A stretch of 64,000 nucleotides of DNA from Eumeta japonica (GCA_005406025.1 BGZK01000484.1:1-64000), one strand, 5' to 3'. Positions 35,691 through 47,036 are shown, counted from the stretch's first letter. The notes: a model not told the origin generated them from the sequence alone. Numbers and translations are program-made.

Positions 35691-36574
35691 CGTCATTGCG
35701 TAGTCTGACGTTTCAAATTCAAATTTAACGATTTCATCCAAAATTAAAATTGAAATGGGTTTCGATTACCCGTTGAGACTGAAATAAAATGCTATACAAC
35801 GACCAAATAAGCGGCGTTCGATATAGAACCATCCCTTATACCTGTGAATTTAATATCACTACAATTCATGATATTCTTGTTACTACCTTATCATTATGAT
35901 CGCTTTACTGATATGCATTTTAAATAGTCATTTTTATTTCTAAATCGGAAAATATTCCTCTATGTTGTGCTCGCCGTTCATGATGTGGCGTGTCCGGTCT
36001 CGATGGGTATCCATATTGATCCGGGTAACCCTCTGGCATCGCAGGCCAGATCCTGAAAATTTCCGCATTTTTCATACAACAACGTTTTATATAGCAATAT
36101 TCTCGGTAGCATGAAAACATTAGTGCTCGCATTTTCTTGGTCTAAATTCTCTTGGAAATTTATTAAATGAATTTGTTGTTGCTTTTCAAATATTTTGTTG
36201 GCTATATCTTTTGAACGGAACAACTCATATGAACGGGATCAATGAAAATTATAATCTAAATGAAATGAAGTCAAATCAAATTAAAAATATCTCTGAAAAT
36301 CAATTGGTCAAAAAATTTGCAAGTTATTTTCATAAAACCTTTTGAAAAAGATATCCTTTGATCAATTTAAACGACTTCCACTAAACGTGCAATTTTCGAA
36401 GTAAGTTATAAGTGAAAAGTTTGATTTTTATTTAGAAATCGTTCTTTTTATTTCGGTCTTTTCTTGAAATTCAAAAATTATGAAGAAAAAACATTTTATT
36501 GAAAACTTTTGAGTCACCACATCAGTCAGAGAACCAAATCTATTGCGATCACGTTTATAGCATTCGATACAGTT

Positions 36575-36680
36575 TTTTTAGGACCTAGCTGCGCGCCCGC
36601 CCGCCCGCGCACGGCAACGACTGGACGCGCGCCTTTATAGGCTTATTTTTGAATCATTAACGCCCCCGCAATGCATTTTG
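36575..36680. promoter_or_regulatory. small GC-rich island
   Basis: GCGCGCCCGCCCGCCCGCGC is a near-pure GC tract in AT-rich flanks. Three C-runs only, so it falls short of the quadruplex pattern. Confidence 0.3.
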
Positions 36681-36939
36681 GAAGTCCAACACTTGAGTAA
36701 AACTTAGTCTATCGACAAAGTCGATGTATCCTTTATATGTATACAAAATTTCATTCCATGTATAGGTCAATAATTATAACAGAACAACCAAAAAAACTTC
36801 TGTAGATTTATATATTAGAATAAATATAGTTGGTAAATTTGTTAATTGCTCTGTTAAATAATTTAGAAATTATTTCATGAAACATTAATATAAATGGATT
36901 CCTTAAAATCTGTAGAAACTGTATGAATTAAAAGTTCAT

Positions 36940-37115
36940 TTAAAGTTCTTAGTAGGATGCCGCAAACACGATCCATATCGGTCCAATCATTTAAAACATA
37001 TTTAAGGTTTACATATACACATGCACACAAACACATACTCTCGCATACAACAACACACCCGAACTTCTTTTTGAAAACGATCCAGGAAAGCTTCCTAGAA
37101 TCTTATAATTTAACA
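36940..37115 (-). mobile_element. fragment related to the ACTTCCCGC-type element
   Basis: On the minus strand CTAGGAAGCTTTCCTGGATC is followed by a GT-rich tract, the same order as CTAGGAAGCTTCCCTGATCA plus GT repeat in the 11.0-11.6 kb element. Confidence 0.4.
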
Positions 37116-37119
37116 TCTA

Positions 37120-37770
37120 GTTAAATGTTGCAAAGCTAACTAAACACAACAACTTTCTAACTTTATCAGAAGTAAAAAAATTATAACTAGCAAAGACAAT
37201 GCAAAGACGATCATCAAAATACTGATAAAGAATTGTAATTAATAGTAACAAGTGTAAGAAATTAGTTGCGAAGTTTCAATATGACTACGAAACACGCCCA
37301 TTTTCGTGCTCGACATGAATAAATCGAATTTTATTACATAATTTTGATTTGGCTGTACATTTCAAATGTATCAAATTACGAGAAAGCGATCAAATTTTCG
37401 ATTAATAATTTAATATCTAAATTATCATATACAAACGAACGGTATTCCTAAATATGAATTATCTAAAAGTTTAATTTGTACATTTAATTAAAATCCCGAA
37501 ATCTCTTTTCATTTTGTAATTAACAAACACAGATTATGAATTATTTATCAAAAGGGGTATAAATAATAAACTGAATACGAAATGTGCTCTCCACGTACAA
37601 CACGTTCTTAACACGTAAGGGATATCAATATTGGTTAATATCTCTAAGAAATCATCGTACCTCTGGTGGTGTAAGAACACTCTTATTTAATTCTCATCAC
37701 CATCTGGATTTGATAATTCATTACTCAATATAAAAGTCTGCAGGAATAAACAGTGTATCGTAATCGCTAT
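37120..37770. other. AT-rich intergenic DNA with nothing recognised
   Basis: No gene, repeat family or unusual structure seen. Confidence 0.45.
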
Positions 37771-37772
37771 GC

Positions 37773-38084
37773 TTGACAGGAGAATTAGCAATTCCACAGG
37801 AACAAATTTTGACATTAACATCTACTTCAGCATCTTGCCTTCAGCCAATCGTGCGACTGAAAAGGATGCATTTACGATTTACCAAAGGTAGCGGAGTTAC
37901 GGGAAGGAAAGTAGGTTATATTGCTATTCGAAAAAAGAAAATGAAGGGATCACATCGCCTACCGGTTCGTGTGCAAACTACAGCCAAAAACAGTGTAAAA
38001 GAGTACCTTAAAGAGATTAGACTGCGTTACGCCGTTATTTCCCATTTGGGGCGTGTTTTTTGTTGTCTGTTTTTTGAAATCTGA
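37773..38084 (+). other. unidentified 103-codon open frame
   Basis: Starts MTGELAIPQEQILTLTSTSA; a basic middle part (IAIRKKKMKGSHRLPVRVQ) is followed by KEYLKEIRLRYAVISHLGRV. It is less AT-rich than its flanks and relatively long for this background, so a decayed transposable-element ORF is plausible. It lies head-to-head in space with the minus-strand frame at 38203-38496. No family recognised. Confidence 0.25.
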
Positions 38085-38202
38085 GGTATTTCAACAGTTG
38101 TCTTCTTTATGCCTTGTCTATCTTTTGCTAGTCTCGTCCGATTTCGTTGACTAAGTGCATAATGTTTTATGTCTTAATGCGGTGCATGTCTTCAAATGAA
38201 TA

Positions 38203-38496
38203 TTATGTAAACACACCTGGCTTCTTTTTTACTTTTTTATACACGACTTTTTCGTGAAGTATGTGATTTCTTCTCTGTTTACGCAACAATTGTCCATAGT
38301 AACAAATTCTTTTGGCAGACTGTATCTGCTCATTTATTGTTTTGCCGCGTAATAGGTATTTGATAATTAATCCTGGTGGTGATTTTGCGAAATCATGAGC
38401 AAATTTTTGTAATAGTCTTCTTAATTGCCTTAGTTTTCTTAGATTTACTTGAGCAAAAACTGCTATTTTTAAGTCATAAATTTTGACGAAGACGAA
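38203..38496 (-). other. unidentified 97-codon open frame without ATG
   Basis: Open between two stops with no methionine: FVFVKIYDLKIAVFAQVNLR, KLRQLRRLLQKFAHDFAKSP, PGLIIKYLLRGKTINEQIQS and onward to KKPGVFT. The sequence is basic and probably helical, and not low-complexity, unlike chance frames here. It may be an exon (an AG precedes several possible starts) or part of a decayed DNA-transposon or viral-type ORF. I cannot assign a family. Confidence 0.3.
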
Positions 38497-38763
38497 TTAA
38501 TTTTGTAATTTTATTTTAATAATCTTTCATTTACTTTTGATCACTATTTATTTATCACTACAATTTTTTTTCTAAACCCGATTTAGTTTTTTGACTTAGT
38601 GCAAATATTAAAATCGTACTTACATATTTTATTTAAGTAATCGGTCGTCCTTTTTTATTAATTAAATTATTTATGCAAATATTATATCGGTTTATTCGGA
38701 ATATGTATCACAGTTATTCGCTGACAGGACTAATTTGCTCGTTGTGCTTACTTTATTTAACAA

Positions 38764-38978
38764 AACTGGCTAAACTCCTAATTATAGAATGAGTGAATGT
38801 ATTTTCAAACTAATAATGAATATGGTGTACTATTGTTATTCTGAAAAAGCAGTTATAAATAAAATTTAAGATAGTACAATGTATACATACATAACCTTGT
38901 ATGTTATGTATGTATGCATTGTACTATCTTAAATTTTATTTTCATTATAATTCTAAAATTCTTTATATTTATGTAAAT
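38764..38978 (+). repeat. direct repeat copy A flanking a retroposon fragment
   Basis: AACTGGCTAAACTCC through TTTATATTTATGTAAAT, about 215 bases, aligns with copy B at 40080-40263. Copy A contains an inverted-repeat left arm of about 37 bases absent from copy B. Confidence 0.85.
38858..38940. repeat. hairpin with 38-bp arms, one mismatch
   Basis: 38858-38895 is the inverted complement of 38903-38940 except for one base (GTATAC against GCATAC), with a 7-base loop. It lies inside direct repeat copy A. Confidence 0.93.
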
Positions 38979-39029
38979 TAGTGCATAAATGTAATAATGT
39001 GATCGATAGTTGAATCGATATATTCGACC

Positions 39030-39780
39030 ATCGATCACGTACATATGCTAGAACTAATAATGGAAAAATACCAGGAAAATCAAAGACCGCTCTATATTGC
39101 GTATATCGATTTTATAAAAGCTTTTGTTACTGTGTTAAACCCAAGTATATGAACTGCTTTGGCTCAGGAAGTCGTACTAGACTATAGAGAACCAATCAGG
39201 AATTTTCACAAAGGAAGCACGGCCAGAACAAAACTAGAATCTACTGGTCCTACATTTCCCATCTGAAGAGGAGTGAAATAAGGAGGCCCGTTGCCCCCAC
39301 AACTATTTATGTCTATTCTAGAGTCAATAATAAAAAGATTAAATTGGGAAAAAAACAGGGTTCAATATTAACGACAAATATTTAAGTCATTTGCGCTTTG
39401 CAGATGACTTAGTACATCTCATTTATGAACTATATATAAACTCCCTATATAAACTATCAAAAACAAAATTATTATGGAACAGAAGATGCTATAGAAAAAT
39501 GCAAAATTCGAATACAAACAGTTAGAAATTGAGTAACTACGCAGAAAAACTAAAATGGAAATGGTCAGAGCACGTATCGAGGCGAGAAGACGAGAGGTGA
39601 ACTAGGGCAACAAAGTGGAAGGGTCCATACGGCAATCGCCTCAAAGGCAGGCCTAATACGAGATGGAAAGATGTGATGACAAAAATAGCTGGCCGCTGCT
39701 GGCCGCTGCTGGCCGCAAGTAGTCCAAGATAGACATAAATGACATTCTTTAGCGGAGGCCTTCACCTTCACTTGAGGAAG
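39030..39780 (+). mobile_element. RTE-like non-LTR retrotransposon remnant with RT domain
   Basis: Frames read MEKYQENQRPLYIAYIDFIK with AF (RT motif A), then LESTGPTFPI*RGVK*GGPL with PQLF (motif B region), then RFADDLV at 39394-39414 (the catalytic [YF]ADD box), all in RTE-type order. After an internal deletion comes the C-terminal part KWKWSEHVSRREDER and LKGRPNTRWKDVM near 39550-39680. Stops and frameshifts make it inactive. A 10-bp unit GCTGGCCGCT is triplicated at about 39690-39718. Confidence 0.8.
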
Positions 39781-39889
39781 GGTTCATGCAAAATTAAGAA
39801 TTTTTCTTCTTCAATTAGATTATAAATACCGGTAACTATACTTTTTTTTCTTACCTTAAACTCAGTAATGTACTGAAAGAAATAAAAGA

Positions 39890-40079
39890 CTACATTGTTA
39901 TTATTATAATCATCATCAACATTCCTATTATTATCGTTATAATTATCATTATCACTGGATCATTATCATTGTACCATTATCATTGTATCATTATCAATGT
40001 ATCATTATCATTGTATCATTATCATTGTATCGTTATCATCGTATCATCATCATCGTATCGTCATCACGTCATTATCATT
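39890..40079 (+). repeat. ATCATTATC/ATTGTATC microsatellite-like array
   Basis: Repeated ATTATCATTGTATC-type units with point changes. It lies just after the RTE-like remnant and before repeat copy B; such arrays often grow from the 3' tail of RTE elements. Confidence 0.85.
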
Positions 40080-40263
40080 AACTGGCTAAATTCCCTGTGA
40101 TTATAGAATGAGTGAATGTACTTTCAAACTAATAATGAATTTAGTATACTATTATTATTCCTAAAATCAGTTATTATAGCCTTCTATGTTATATATGTAT
40201 GCATTGTATTATCTTAAATTTTATTTTCTTTGGAATTTTAAAATTCTTTATATTTATGTAAAT
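40080..40263 (+). repeat. direct repeat copy B flanking a retroposon fragment
   Basis: AACTGGCTAAATTCCC through TTTATATTTATGTAAAT, about 184 bases. At the place of the left hairpin arm in copy A it reads CAGTTATTATAGCCTTCTA, so it seems to keep the pre-hairpin state. Confidence 0.85.
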
Positions 40264-40269
40264 GAAAAC

Positions 40270-41090
40270 GTATGATATTATAAATATATTGATTGCTTCA
40301 AGAACCGTTAGTCTGTGTAAGTGAATTTTTGTCCAATCCACTCATTTGTCCAATCCACGCTTTTTATCTCGATAATCATTATTTCGCGTTTCAGTAATTC
40401 TAGTAACTTTAGTCTTTGGAGAATGTTTAATATTATATATTTGTTTATTATATATTATTATATATTGTTTAATTTAATATATTTAAATGTTTAAAAGGAA
40501 AGGTAACCCAGAGAAACTCATGCCGACTATCATTAAGTAACTCTTAATAATTCCTCATGAGACCTAGATATAAGAAGCGAAATGAACACTTACCTGTCAT
40601 TTGCTAAATGAGAGTCGTTGAATCAGAATATGTTACGAGTTAATGACAATAATCATACGACATCATAATTTTCTTAATAGGTATATCAGTGAATAATTAT
40701 TTTTTAAATAACGTTGCTGTGACGAATTTATCGATGTAGACAAACCTTTAATTCTCTCGTCGCTATCGTTATTTTTGTTTTACTTTTATTAATGTCAGTA
40801 ATGTCATAAGGAAGTTGATAAAAGAGAGGAAATTTATTCGGGCTTGTGACAGTAGATGAATTGTTGTTTACTGATTGAGCTATTAATATACCGTTAAGCT
40901 ATTAGTATAAGCAAAGCTGCGTTCCAAACCATTAGTAAAGTGTAAATTCACTTAATGTTATGACGTATTACAAGTGTTATTTAATGACTTATGAAATGAA
41001 TATATTTTGGATTATAATGACTTGATAATTCCCAACTAGGCGTAATTGCAAGAAACATATAATTGAAGTTCTATTTAGGCATTCCTTGTA
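40270..41090. other. AT-rich intergenic DNA with nothing recognised
   Basis: No supported feature. Confidence 0.45.
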
Positions 41091-41094
41091 AAGA

Positions 41095-41660
41095 ATTCAA
41101 AATAACTCAGTCTTCCTCTTGCTTACAGCGCCGTACTTATGCGAGTATTTTAACGGAGGCGCCATATTAAATCGTAATAAGAATGATCAGCTTTAGATAA
41201 ATGCTAATATATTGTAATACGCGACAGTAATTAGGGTAAAACAATAAAACCCAAAAAACTTTGTGCTTTATTGTTTAACTTTAATACTATATAATTATTG
41301 TCACATTTTTATTACACTTTGACGTGAGATAGTGTTTCGCTCGTTATAGCCGATCAAACTTTCTTGTATTACACAATATCGTCAGATTTTAATCGATAAT
41401 TACTTCGAGACCTATTATGCGATAAAAACGGTAGAGGTCACAATGAATAGAGCTGTCTGTACGTGCTTATCGTACAGCGTGTGTGTTTTATCCGTGACAT
41501 CGGGCTAGTGTAAGCACCTGCGCATGATTGTTTTTATCGTTTAGCGTCGTATAAAATTATAAATTAGTGTAGCGTGAGAACACTTTTAACTAAGACGTTA
41601 ACTCGAGTGTCATTGTAAAGAGCTTGAGAAGAATCATTGACTATTACAGTGAAATAATAA
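41095..41660. promoter_or_regulatory. mixed-composition segment, candidate non-coding element
   Basis: CAGCGCCGTACTTATGCGAG, then CTGTACGTGCTTATCGTACAG-like inverted sequence near 41457-41477, and GTAAGCACCTGCGCATGATTG stand out. No coding frame. Function unknown. Confidence 0.25.
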
Positions 41661-42284
41661 AAATATGTAGTCACGGAAATATATGTAAAAATCGGTGTTC
41701 AATTGAAAATTGCAAAAAAAAATTCTTCTTATGTAAGTTGCAAATATAGACGGATTTATAAAGACACATCAAAAGAACGATTACCTGAAAGTAATCTAAA
41801 AAACCTAAAAAGTTTTGTTCCCAAAAAATGTCAAAGCTATTGATATGATTTTATTCCGACATTTTCACGGAAAATTAACTATGCGGACTATAACTACCTC
41901 TTTGTAATTTTTAACATTCACTGTACTGAGTGTTAAGAATTATGTTTCTGACACATTAACATTTATCATTTCATTTTCTGGACAATTTCAATTTTAGCTA
42001 TGGCCCTATAGTATGGCCAGTCCGACACTTTAAGCGGTTGCGCGGCCTACTTGTGAATCACGTTTTCGCACTTGATTCAAGAAGGAACAGTATTAAATTA
42101 TGATTTATATCACGGAATGCTTAACGTGGGAATCCAGGAAGGGAATTTCTAGGGAAAAAATTTTAGCTATTGCGGCTTTAATCAAGATAATGTGGTTTGT
42201 ACAAACTTATCTTCTATCTCTACTTATCCCAGAACATATAACAAATATAGAATCAATAATTTGCAAGCATCCAAAAGAAACTTG

Positions 42285-42470
42285 TCCGTTCTTGTGTCAG
42301 TTACCGTGCGTTCTTATTTCCCAGGGAGCTGCCACTCGCCGAGATTAATGGCGAAAGTAATTTGCGATAGAGGTGGCCGAGCGGCGGGCCCCGGCGCGGC
42401 CGCAGGAGGATGTCAGACAGAGACACACGTATATAATTATATATTTGTCGGAAAGAGACAACGATAGGTT
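42285..42470. promoter_or_regulatory. GC-rich island
   Basis: GGCCGAGCGGCGGGCCCCGG, CGCGGCCGCAGG is an almost pure GC tract within AT-rich DNA. Open frames in several phases are compositional. Confidence 0.35.
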
Positions 42471-42856
42471 GTTTTGTACACTGAACACCAACGTAAAAGG
42501 AAATGGACAAACGTCCGAATAGAATGTTAAAAGCATTTTCGATTTGGCCAATAATTTATTCGTTCATTCATCATTTCGAATTCGAACTTCGATATTTGTT
42601 GATACATTAACATTTAATCGAATGTTTTTAACTTTGAAGCAGTTAACGGCAGAGAATAATACTAATATAATTAATAACAGCTAATTTTCAAATGAAAACT
42701 AAATATTTTTCTGCTGTAGTATAATTAGATATGGGGTGAATACGATCCAATCTTAATATCAATATATTAGAAGTAGGACGAATAAGCATTCTTAAGAGTA
42801 ATTATCAAATGTAACTAATTGATTTGCAATCTGCTGGTACACCTATGTATAACATT

Positions 42857-42901
42857 AGGTAGCGCCTTCTTAAGAAAACGCTATCTTAAGAAGGCGTACC
42901 T
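42857..42901. repeat. hairpin, 18-19-bp arms
   Basis: AGGTAGCGCCTTCTTAAGA at 42857-42875 pairs with TCTTAAGAAGGCGTACCT at 42884-42901; a single base is missing from the right arm. Loop 8 bases. Confidence 0.9.
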
Positions 42902-43061
42902 CATTCATTACACTGCGCTAATGATATCGAAATTTAAGACCTCTCAAACTTTTCGTGCTTATATTTCTCTGAATAGTTATATTTTATATTTTATAGCTCC
43001 TCACTATAAAAGTGATTAATGTTTTAATTATCACTTTAAAATCGAGTGAGAACATCTGTTT

Positions 43062-43215
43062 TTGTGGTTCCGTAGCCATATAGCAAAAAAGCAATACTTT
43101 TAATTTCTTCAAGTCCGTCTCTTCGTCTGTCCGACCATCTATACCTCACAACCTCATAAAATTCGAATTTTTTCATCTATTCCGATGAAATTTTATATGC
43201 AGGTATCTGATGTGA
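43062..43215 (+). mobile_element. GGTTCCGT-type element, left-end fragment
   Basis: GTGGTTCCGTAGCCATATAG begins the fragment, followed by GTCCGTCTCTTCGTCTGTCC, the usual second landmark of this family. The right end is missing. Confidence 0.5.
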
Positions 43216-43259
43216 ATCGCCATATAATATTGGCTTCAGCACGAAAATGGACCGGCTGA

Positions 43260-43475
43260 TAAGTGAGATACCATACTTGCACAGAATGCAGATGTATAGT
43301 TATAGCTTCTGTTGTTGCGATTCCTTCGGTGAGAGGGAGTTCTGGTAGCCTTCTACCCTCTCTTCTCACTAGTGAACTTTCTGGGACTACGAGTGTTCAT
43401 GGAAGGCGTAACCACCAACTCGCTAGCGGCTTGCCTGCTCGTTTGCTCCAAGAAAATGCTATAGAAAAACAATAG
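43260..43475 (+). mobile_element. retroposon/SINE 3' part, plus orientation
   Basis: Ends GGCGTAACCACCAACTCGCT, AGCGGCTTGCCTGCTCGTTT, GCTCC, a variant of the lepidopteran LINE/SINE 3' module. The 70-codon ORF across it is not a gene. Confidence 0.45.
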
Positions 43476-43774
43476 GGAATAACTGTCCATGCATAGAATA
43501 AAGGAGTCATTTTTTTTCAAATTTCGTTCTATGGGTTATTATTGGACAGGTATTAGAAATCGTATTGATGGTCTAAGAGTTTTCATCTTATGTGTATATT
43601 TTGTAGTCTATTTATTAGCTTTCAGTCATTAACTTTAAATTCCTCTCCTTTCTAATTTTCGAATCATATGTTCTGGGAATCTGAAAAAAAAATCACAGTG
43701 ATAGAGCTTCACCAGTAAATTGGAAGTAAGTGAGTAAGTTTGAACAAAATCTGTTTCCAAGTTTTTTGCATATT

Positions 43775-43886
43775 CCGGTTAAATTGTTACTAAGTATTTG
43801 TCAGTAACAATTTAACCGGCCCATACAGGCACACTTGTGGTTTGTGTGTTTGAAAGATTTGTGTTAAATACACAAATCTTTCAAAC
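43775..43886. repeat. two neighbouring perfect hairpins, 17-bp arms each
   Basis: CCGGTTAAATTGTTACT (43775-43791) pairs with 43803-43819; GTTTGAAAGATTTGTGT (43848-43864) pairs with 43870-43886. Both are exact, 28 bases apart, with loops of 11 and 5 bases. Confidence 0.92.
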
Positions 43887-44039
43887 ATATATTTGTGCTT
43901 ATACTTACTATTTCAGGTTATTTTTTTCCAAATTATACCGATTGATTCAACACCATTTTGTGTTTAACTTCATGCAATTGCAAATTTTGTTTCATTCTTT
44001 GGTAGGTAATTTTATATGCAGGAATCAGATTCGTTTTTT

Positions 44040-45060
44040 TATATTTTATATTGCTTTTTTATTATAAATAAATATTGTTGCAAAATTTCGTTCAAAAATG
44101 AATTTTTATTTTGAAAGCATCATCTTATATTTGCATTTACACGATCTCAAACGAATTTATTTCTTAGTACATACGATCTCATTGTCCGTGTTTTTTTTTT
44201 CTAACATGATTTCTCGAACAAAGGGTGAATCCTTTTCTCGGAGCGACAAAGAAGGAAGCTTTTAGTCATTAGTATCTTTGTCTACTGCAATACATAAAGC
44301 CAAATCAGTACTTCACTCTGAAGTCCGCAAAAAATACGTTTAAACCAATTTTATGCTACTATTGCTGACACTGCATTAGGTCCATGAACGTATAAATTTT
44401 TTCTTAGCTCGTGACTTTGAAACTTCAAAATTTATCGAATTTCTACGTTAGATTCCTTTATTTTGAGGAACAGAAAAGCAATAGAATAATAGTGGGATAG
44501 CGTTTTTAATATTAATTTTTCTTTTTCTAAAAGTCATTTATTTAATGGTATTAAAACTAGCCAGATACAAATATCACAACTAAAGAGATTTTTTTACTGA
44601 AACTTTTTATTTATATAATACAAAAAACCTTTTTCCTTGACCTAATATGCTAATCACATTTATACACGAATTGTTCCAAGTCTTTTTCACCATATTCCTG
44701 ACAATTTTTGATTTCCCTTGAAACTATAAAGAATCACTTACCGCAGTCTTCTTTTATTACATTTTTTTCTTCTTTCTACACATTCATTGCAATATATGGT
44801 TGGATGTTACAAACGGTGAATCTAAGCGTGTTTTCTTACCTTTATGTGCTTTGTTTTATATTTTCCTTCTTTCAATATAGCACTAATTAATATTTATGTT
44901 GCTAAAATTTGTTGTTTAATATAATAAACAAATATTTATGGATCGATAAGCAACGTTTTATTGAGAGGAGTTTTTATATGAAAGGAAAATGAAGAATGTG
45001 CTTCATTTTAAAATAATTTAAAACTAATTATTTTAAAATAACAAGTAGCTTTTCAATAAG
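44040..45060. other. AT-rich intergenic DNA with nothing recognised
   Basis: Only low-complexity, Phe/Ser-rich frames; no repeat family recognised. Confidence 0.45.
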
Positions 45061-45089
45061 TATCCACTAGACAAAGATGAAAAGAGCAC

Positions 45090-45560
45090 TTCAATAATGC
45101 CAGCTAAAACACGACCGAAACTCCACTCCACAAAAGAAGAAAGAAACGGAAACAAAGACCTTTCCAACGTTGTTTTCACAGTTGGTCAGAGTATCAAGTT
45201 TCGCTGGGGTACTTACGTCAAGAAATATAAAACTTCCAATTTTAAGCAGCCATCCTAATGTGAAAACATCAATGTTTGCCCCACGTCCGCATGTATGTCG
45301 TGTCTACAACCTTAATGTGATCCCCGAATCCCGTGAGGTAACTATTTGCCCATTTGGATCGGACGGAGCGGAGCTGTTTGGACCTCGGAATTGATTGATG
45401 CTAATCAAGTGCCCGCGTGCTCTATCCACGTACAGCTAAACAACGTACGTACGCTATACGCCGCCGACCTGTATATTCGCATGGGAATGCCCAACAGTAG
45501 GAAGCGTTGTTGGGTTTCAAAAGCGATACAGTGCTGACTTTTCGCTGTATAATTCTGAAA
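45090..45560 (+). other. unidentified segment of coding-like composition
   Basis: Overlapping plus frames (45170-45394 and 45346-45537) encode NVIPESREVTICPFGSDGAE and VPACSIHVQLNNVRTLYAAD. Composition is close to coding and a frameshift would join the two, so a decayed ORF is possible. No family was recognised. Confidence 0.25.
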
Positions 45561-46064
45561 TTTCATTTAAGCCGACATAGTACTTGACAAAAATATCGTA
45601 AGTGGGAGATTTCGTCGAAAGAGGGAGGAGTTACAAATGTGATGTTTAGCCAATGACGTTTGAGCGGTGCCGGCTGTGTTTGACAGGCACAACGGGCTTA
45701 ACTTAATTTTATGAATTCATAGAAAATACATAGTAAATTTTTAAATCTTTCAATTTATAATCATGAATAAGAGTGACGAATCATTCGGCTAATGCTCTGT
45801 AAGTAAATAATATTATACAAATTTAGTTGATTATTTTTTTATTATTTCTTTATTATTAATTTTTTTATTATTATTATTGTTTATTATATATTACTGATTA
45901 TTTTTTTATTATTTTTTATTATATTCAAATAGTTATTTTTAAAAAATACTGATAACATGAGTGCAATATAGTTATAATTGATTGACTCAACGCAAAATAT
46001 ATTGTTCAATAATAATATAAAACTTTTGCTATCAAAGTCGTGAATGAAAGTATAGCAACATTAG

Positions 46065-46163
46065 TTGTCAATGTTGCCTACATTGCCTACAATGTTGCCT
46101 ACAATGTTGCCAAAAATTGGCTACAAGTTAGCCATAAAATTGGCTAACTTGTAGCCAATTTTT
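46065..46163. repeat. ACAATGTTGCCT tandem repeats followed by a perfect hairpin
   Basis: Three to four CTACAATGTTGC-type units at about 46070-46111 lead directly into a hairpin whose 23-base arms (46112-46134 and 46141-46163; AAAAATTGGCTACAAGTTAG, CCA) are identical. Loop 6 bases. Confidence 0.9.
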
Positions 46164-46471
46164 TATTGCTGATTTCTGCACTCGCTCTAATTTATTTCTA
46201 TTTTTTTAGAAAATTTACTAAACTTAATGGCGACTATTTGATTGTCAGTAAGATTATATTGTAGAACAGACAGTGCCCGTTGAGAATCCTTCTTGATTTT
46301 TTAGAACAGCACGTATAAATTGTAAAAAAAAAATTAGTTGCCTGTGAAGTCAGTTTACGGACGATAATTTTACGTGAAAATGTCATAAGAAAATATTGAT
46401 GAAAAATTGCATTATTTTATGAATTGAATTGAATTATTATCACTGTAAGGAGTTAATTGAAAAGGACAATG

Positions 46472-46537
46472 CTTTCGATAAATTAACTAATTTAATTAGT
46501 TAATTAACTAATTTAATTAGTTAATTTATCGATAAAG
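46472..46537. repeat. 66-base nearly perfect palindrome
   Basis: CTTTCGATAAATTAACTAAT at the left mirrors ATTAGTTAATTTATCGATAA, AG at the right with a two-base difference. The core is two tandem copies of the self-complementary AATTAACTAATTTAATTAGT, T. Confidence 0.88.
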
Positions 46538-46589
46538 TTAATTCAAATATTTTTCTATTTAAATTATACAGTAAAGAGATAGATGCGTC

Positions 46590-46725
46590 ACAAACCGAAC
46601 GCTTAGGCCGATCGTGCTTCTCTATCGTTCCGCGCTCTCGCTCGCACGCTCGGCTCAGGCGGAACGCGACAATGAGTCATGCTTTTTCGTGCGTGCAGCC
46701 GGCGCTCGTCGATTTATTGGCGTTA
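46590..46725. promoter_or_regulatory. small GC-rich island
   Basis: CGTTCCGCGCTCTCGCTCGC and GCGTGCAGCCGGCGCTCGTC stand out against AT-rich flanks; no coding signal. Confidence 0.3.
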
Positions 46726-46994
46726 TCACGTCAATATGACTTATTGTCTTCCAATAAAAAATGGTCGTTACTCGTTCTCTTTGCATTTAAAAATGGACCT
46801 TATGAGATTTCATTTGATATGTCAGATGATAAATAATGTTCCTTCTCTACTTTTTTTTTGGCATTGTAAAATCGTATCATAAAATATGAGACAGAGACAA
46901 AATGTATACTTTGAGCCATTTTTCGCCATCCAAATAATACGCAATTATGCATATTCTCTTTTTTATACATCTACGCCATCTGTAATTTTTATTA

Positions 46995-47034
<40 letters not shown>
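46995..47034 (+). repeat. TA dinucleotide microsatellite
   Basis: About 20 TA units. The Tyr-Ile repeat in the overlapping minus-strand ORF is an artefact of it. A second, shorter TA tract lies at about 47697-47718. Confidence 0.93.

Positions 47035-47036
<2 letters not shown>

Noticed and set aside
39565..39771. 68-codon minus frame
   Set aside because: Shadow of the plus-strand RTE-like C-terminal remnant.
39890..40079. Possible CRISPR-like or satellite array
   Set aside because: Units are short and contiguous without unique spacers; it is a degenerate microsatellite in a eukaryotic genome.
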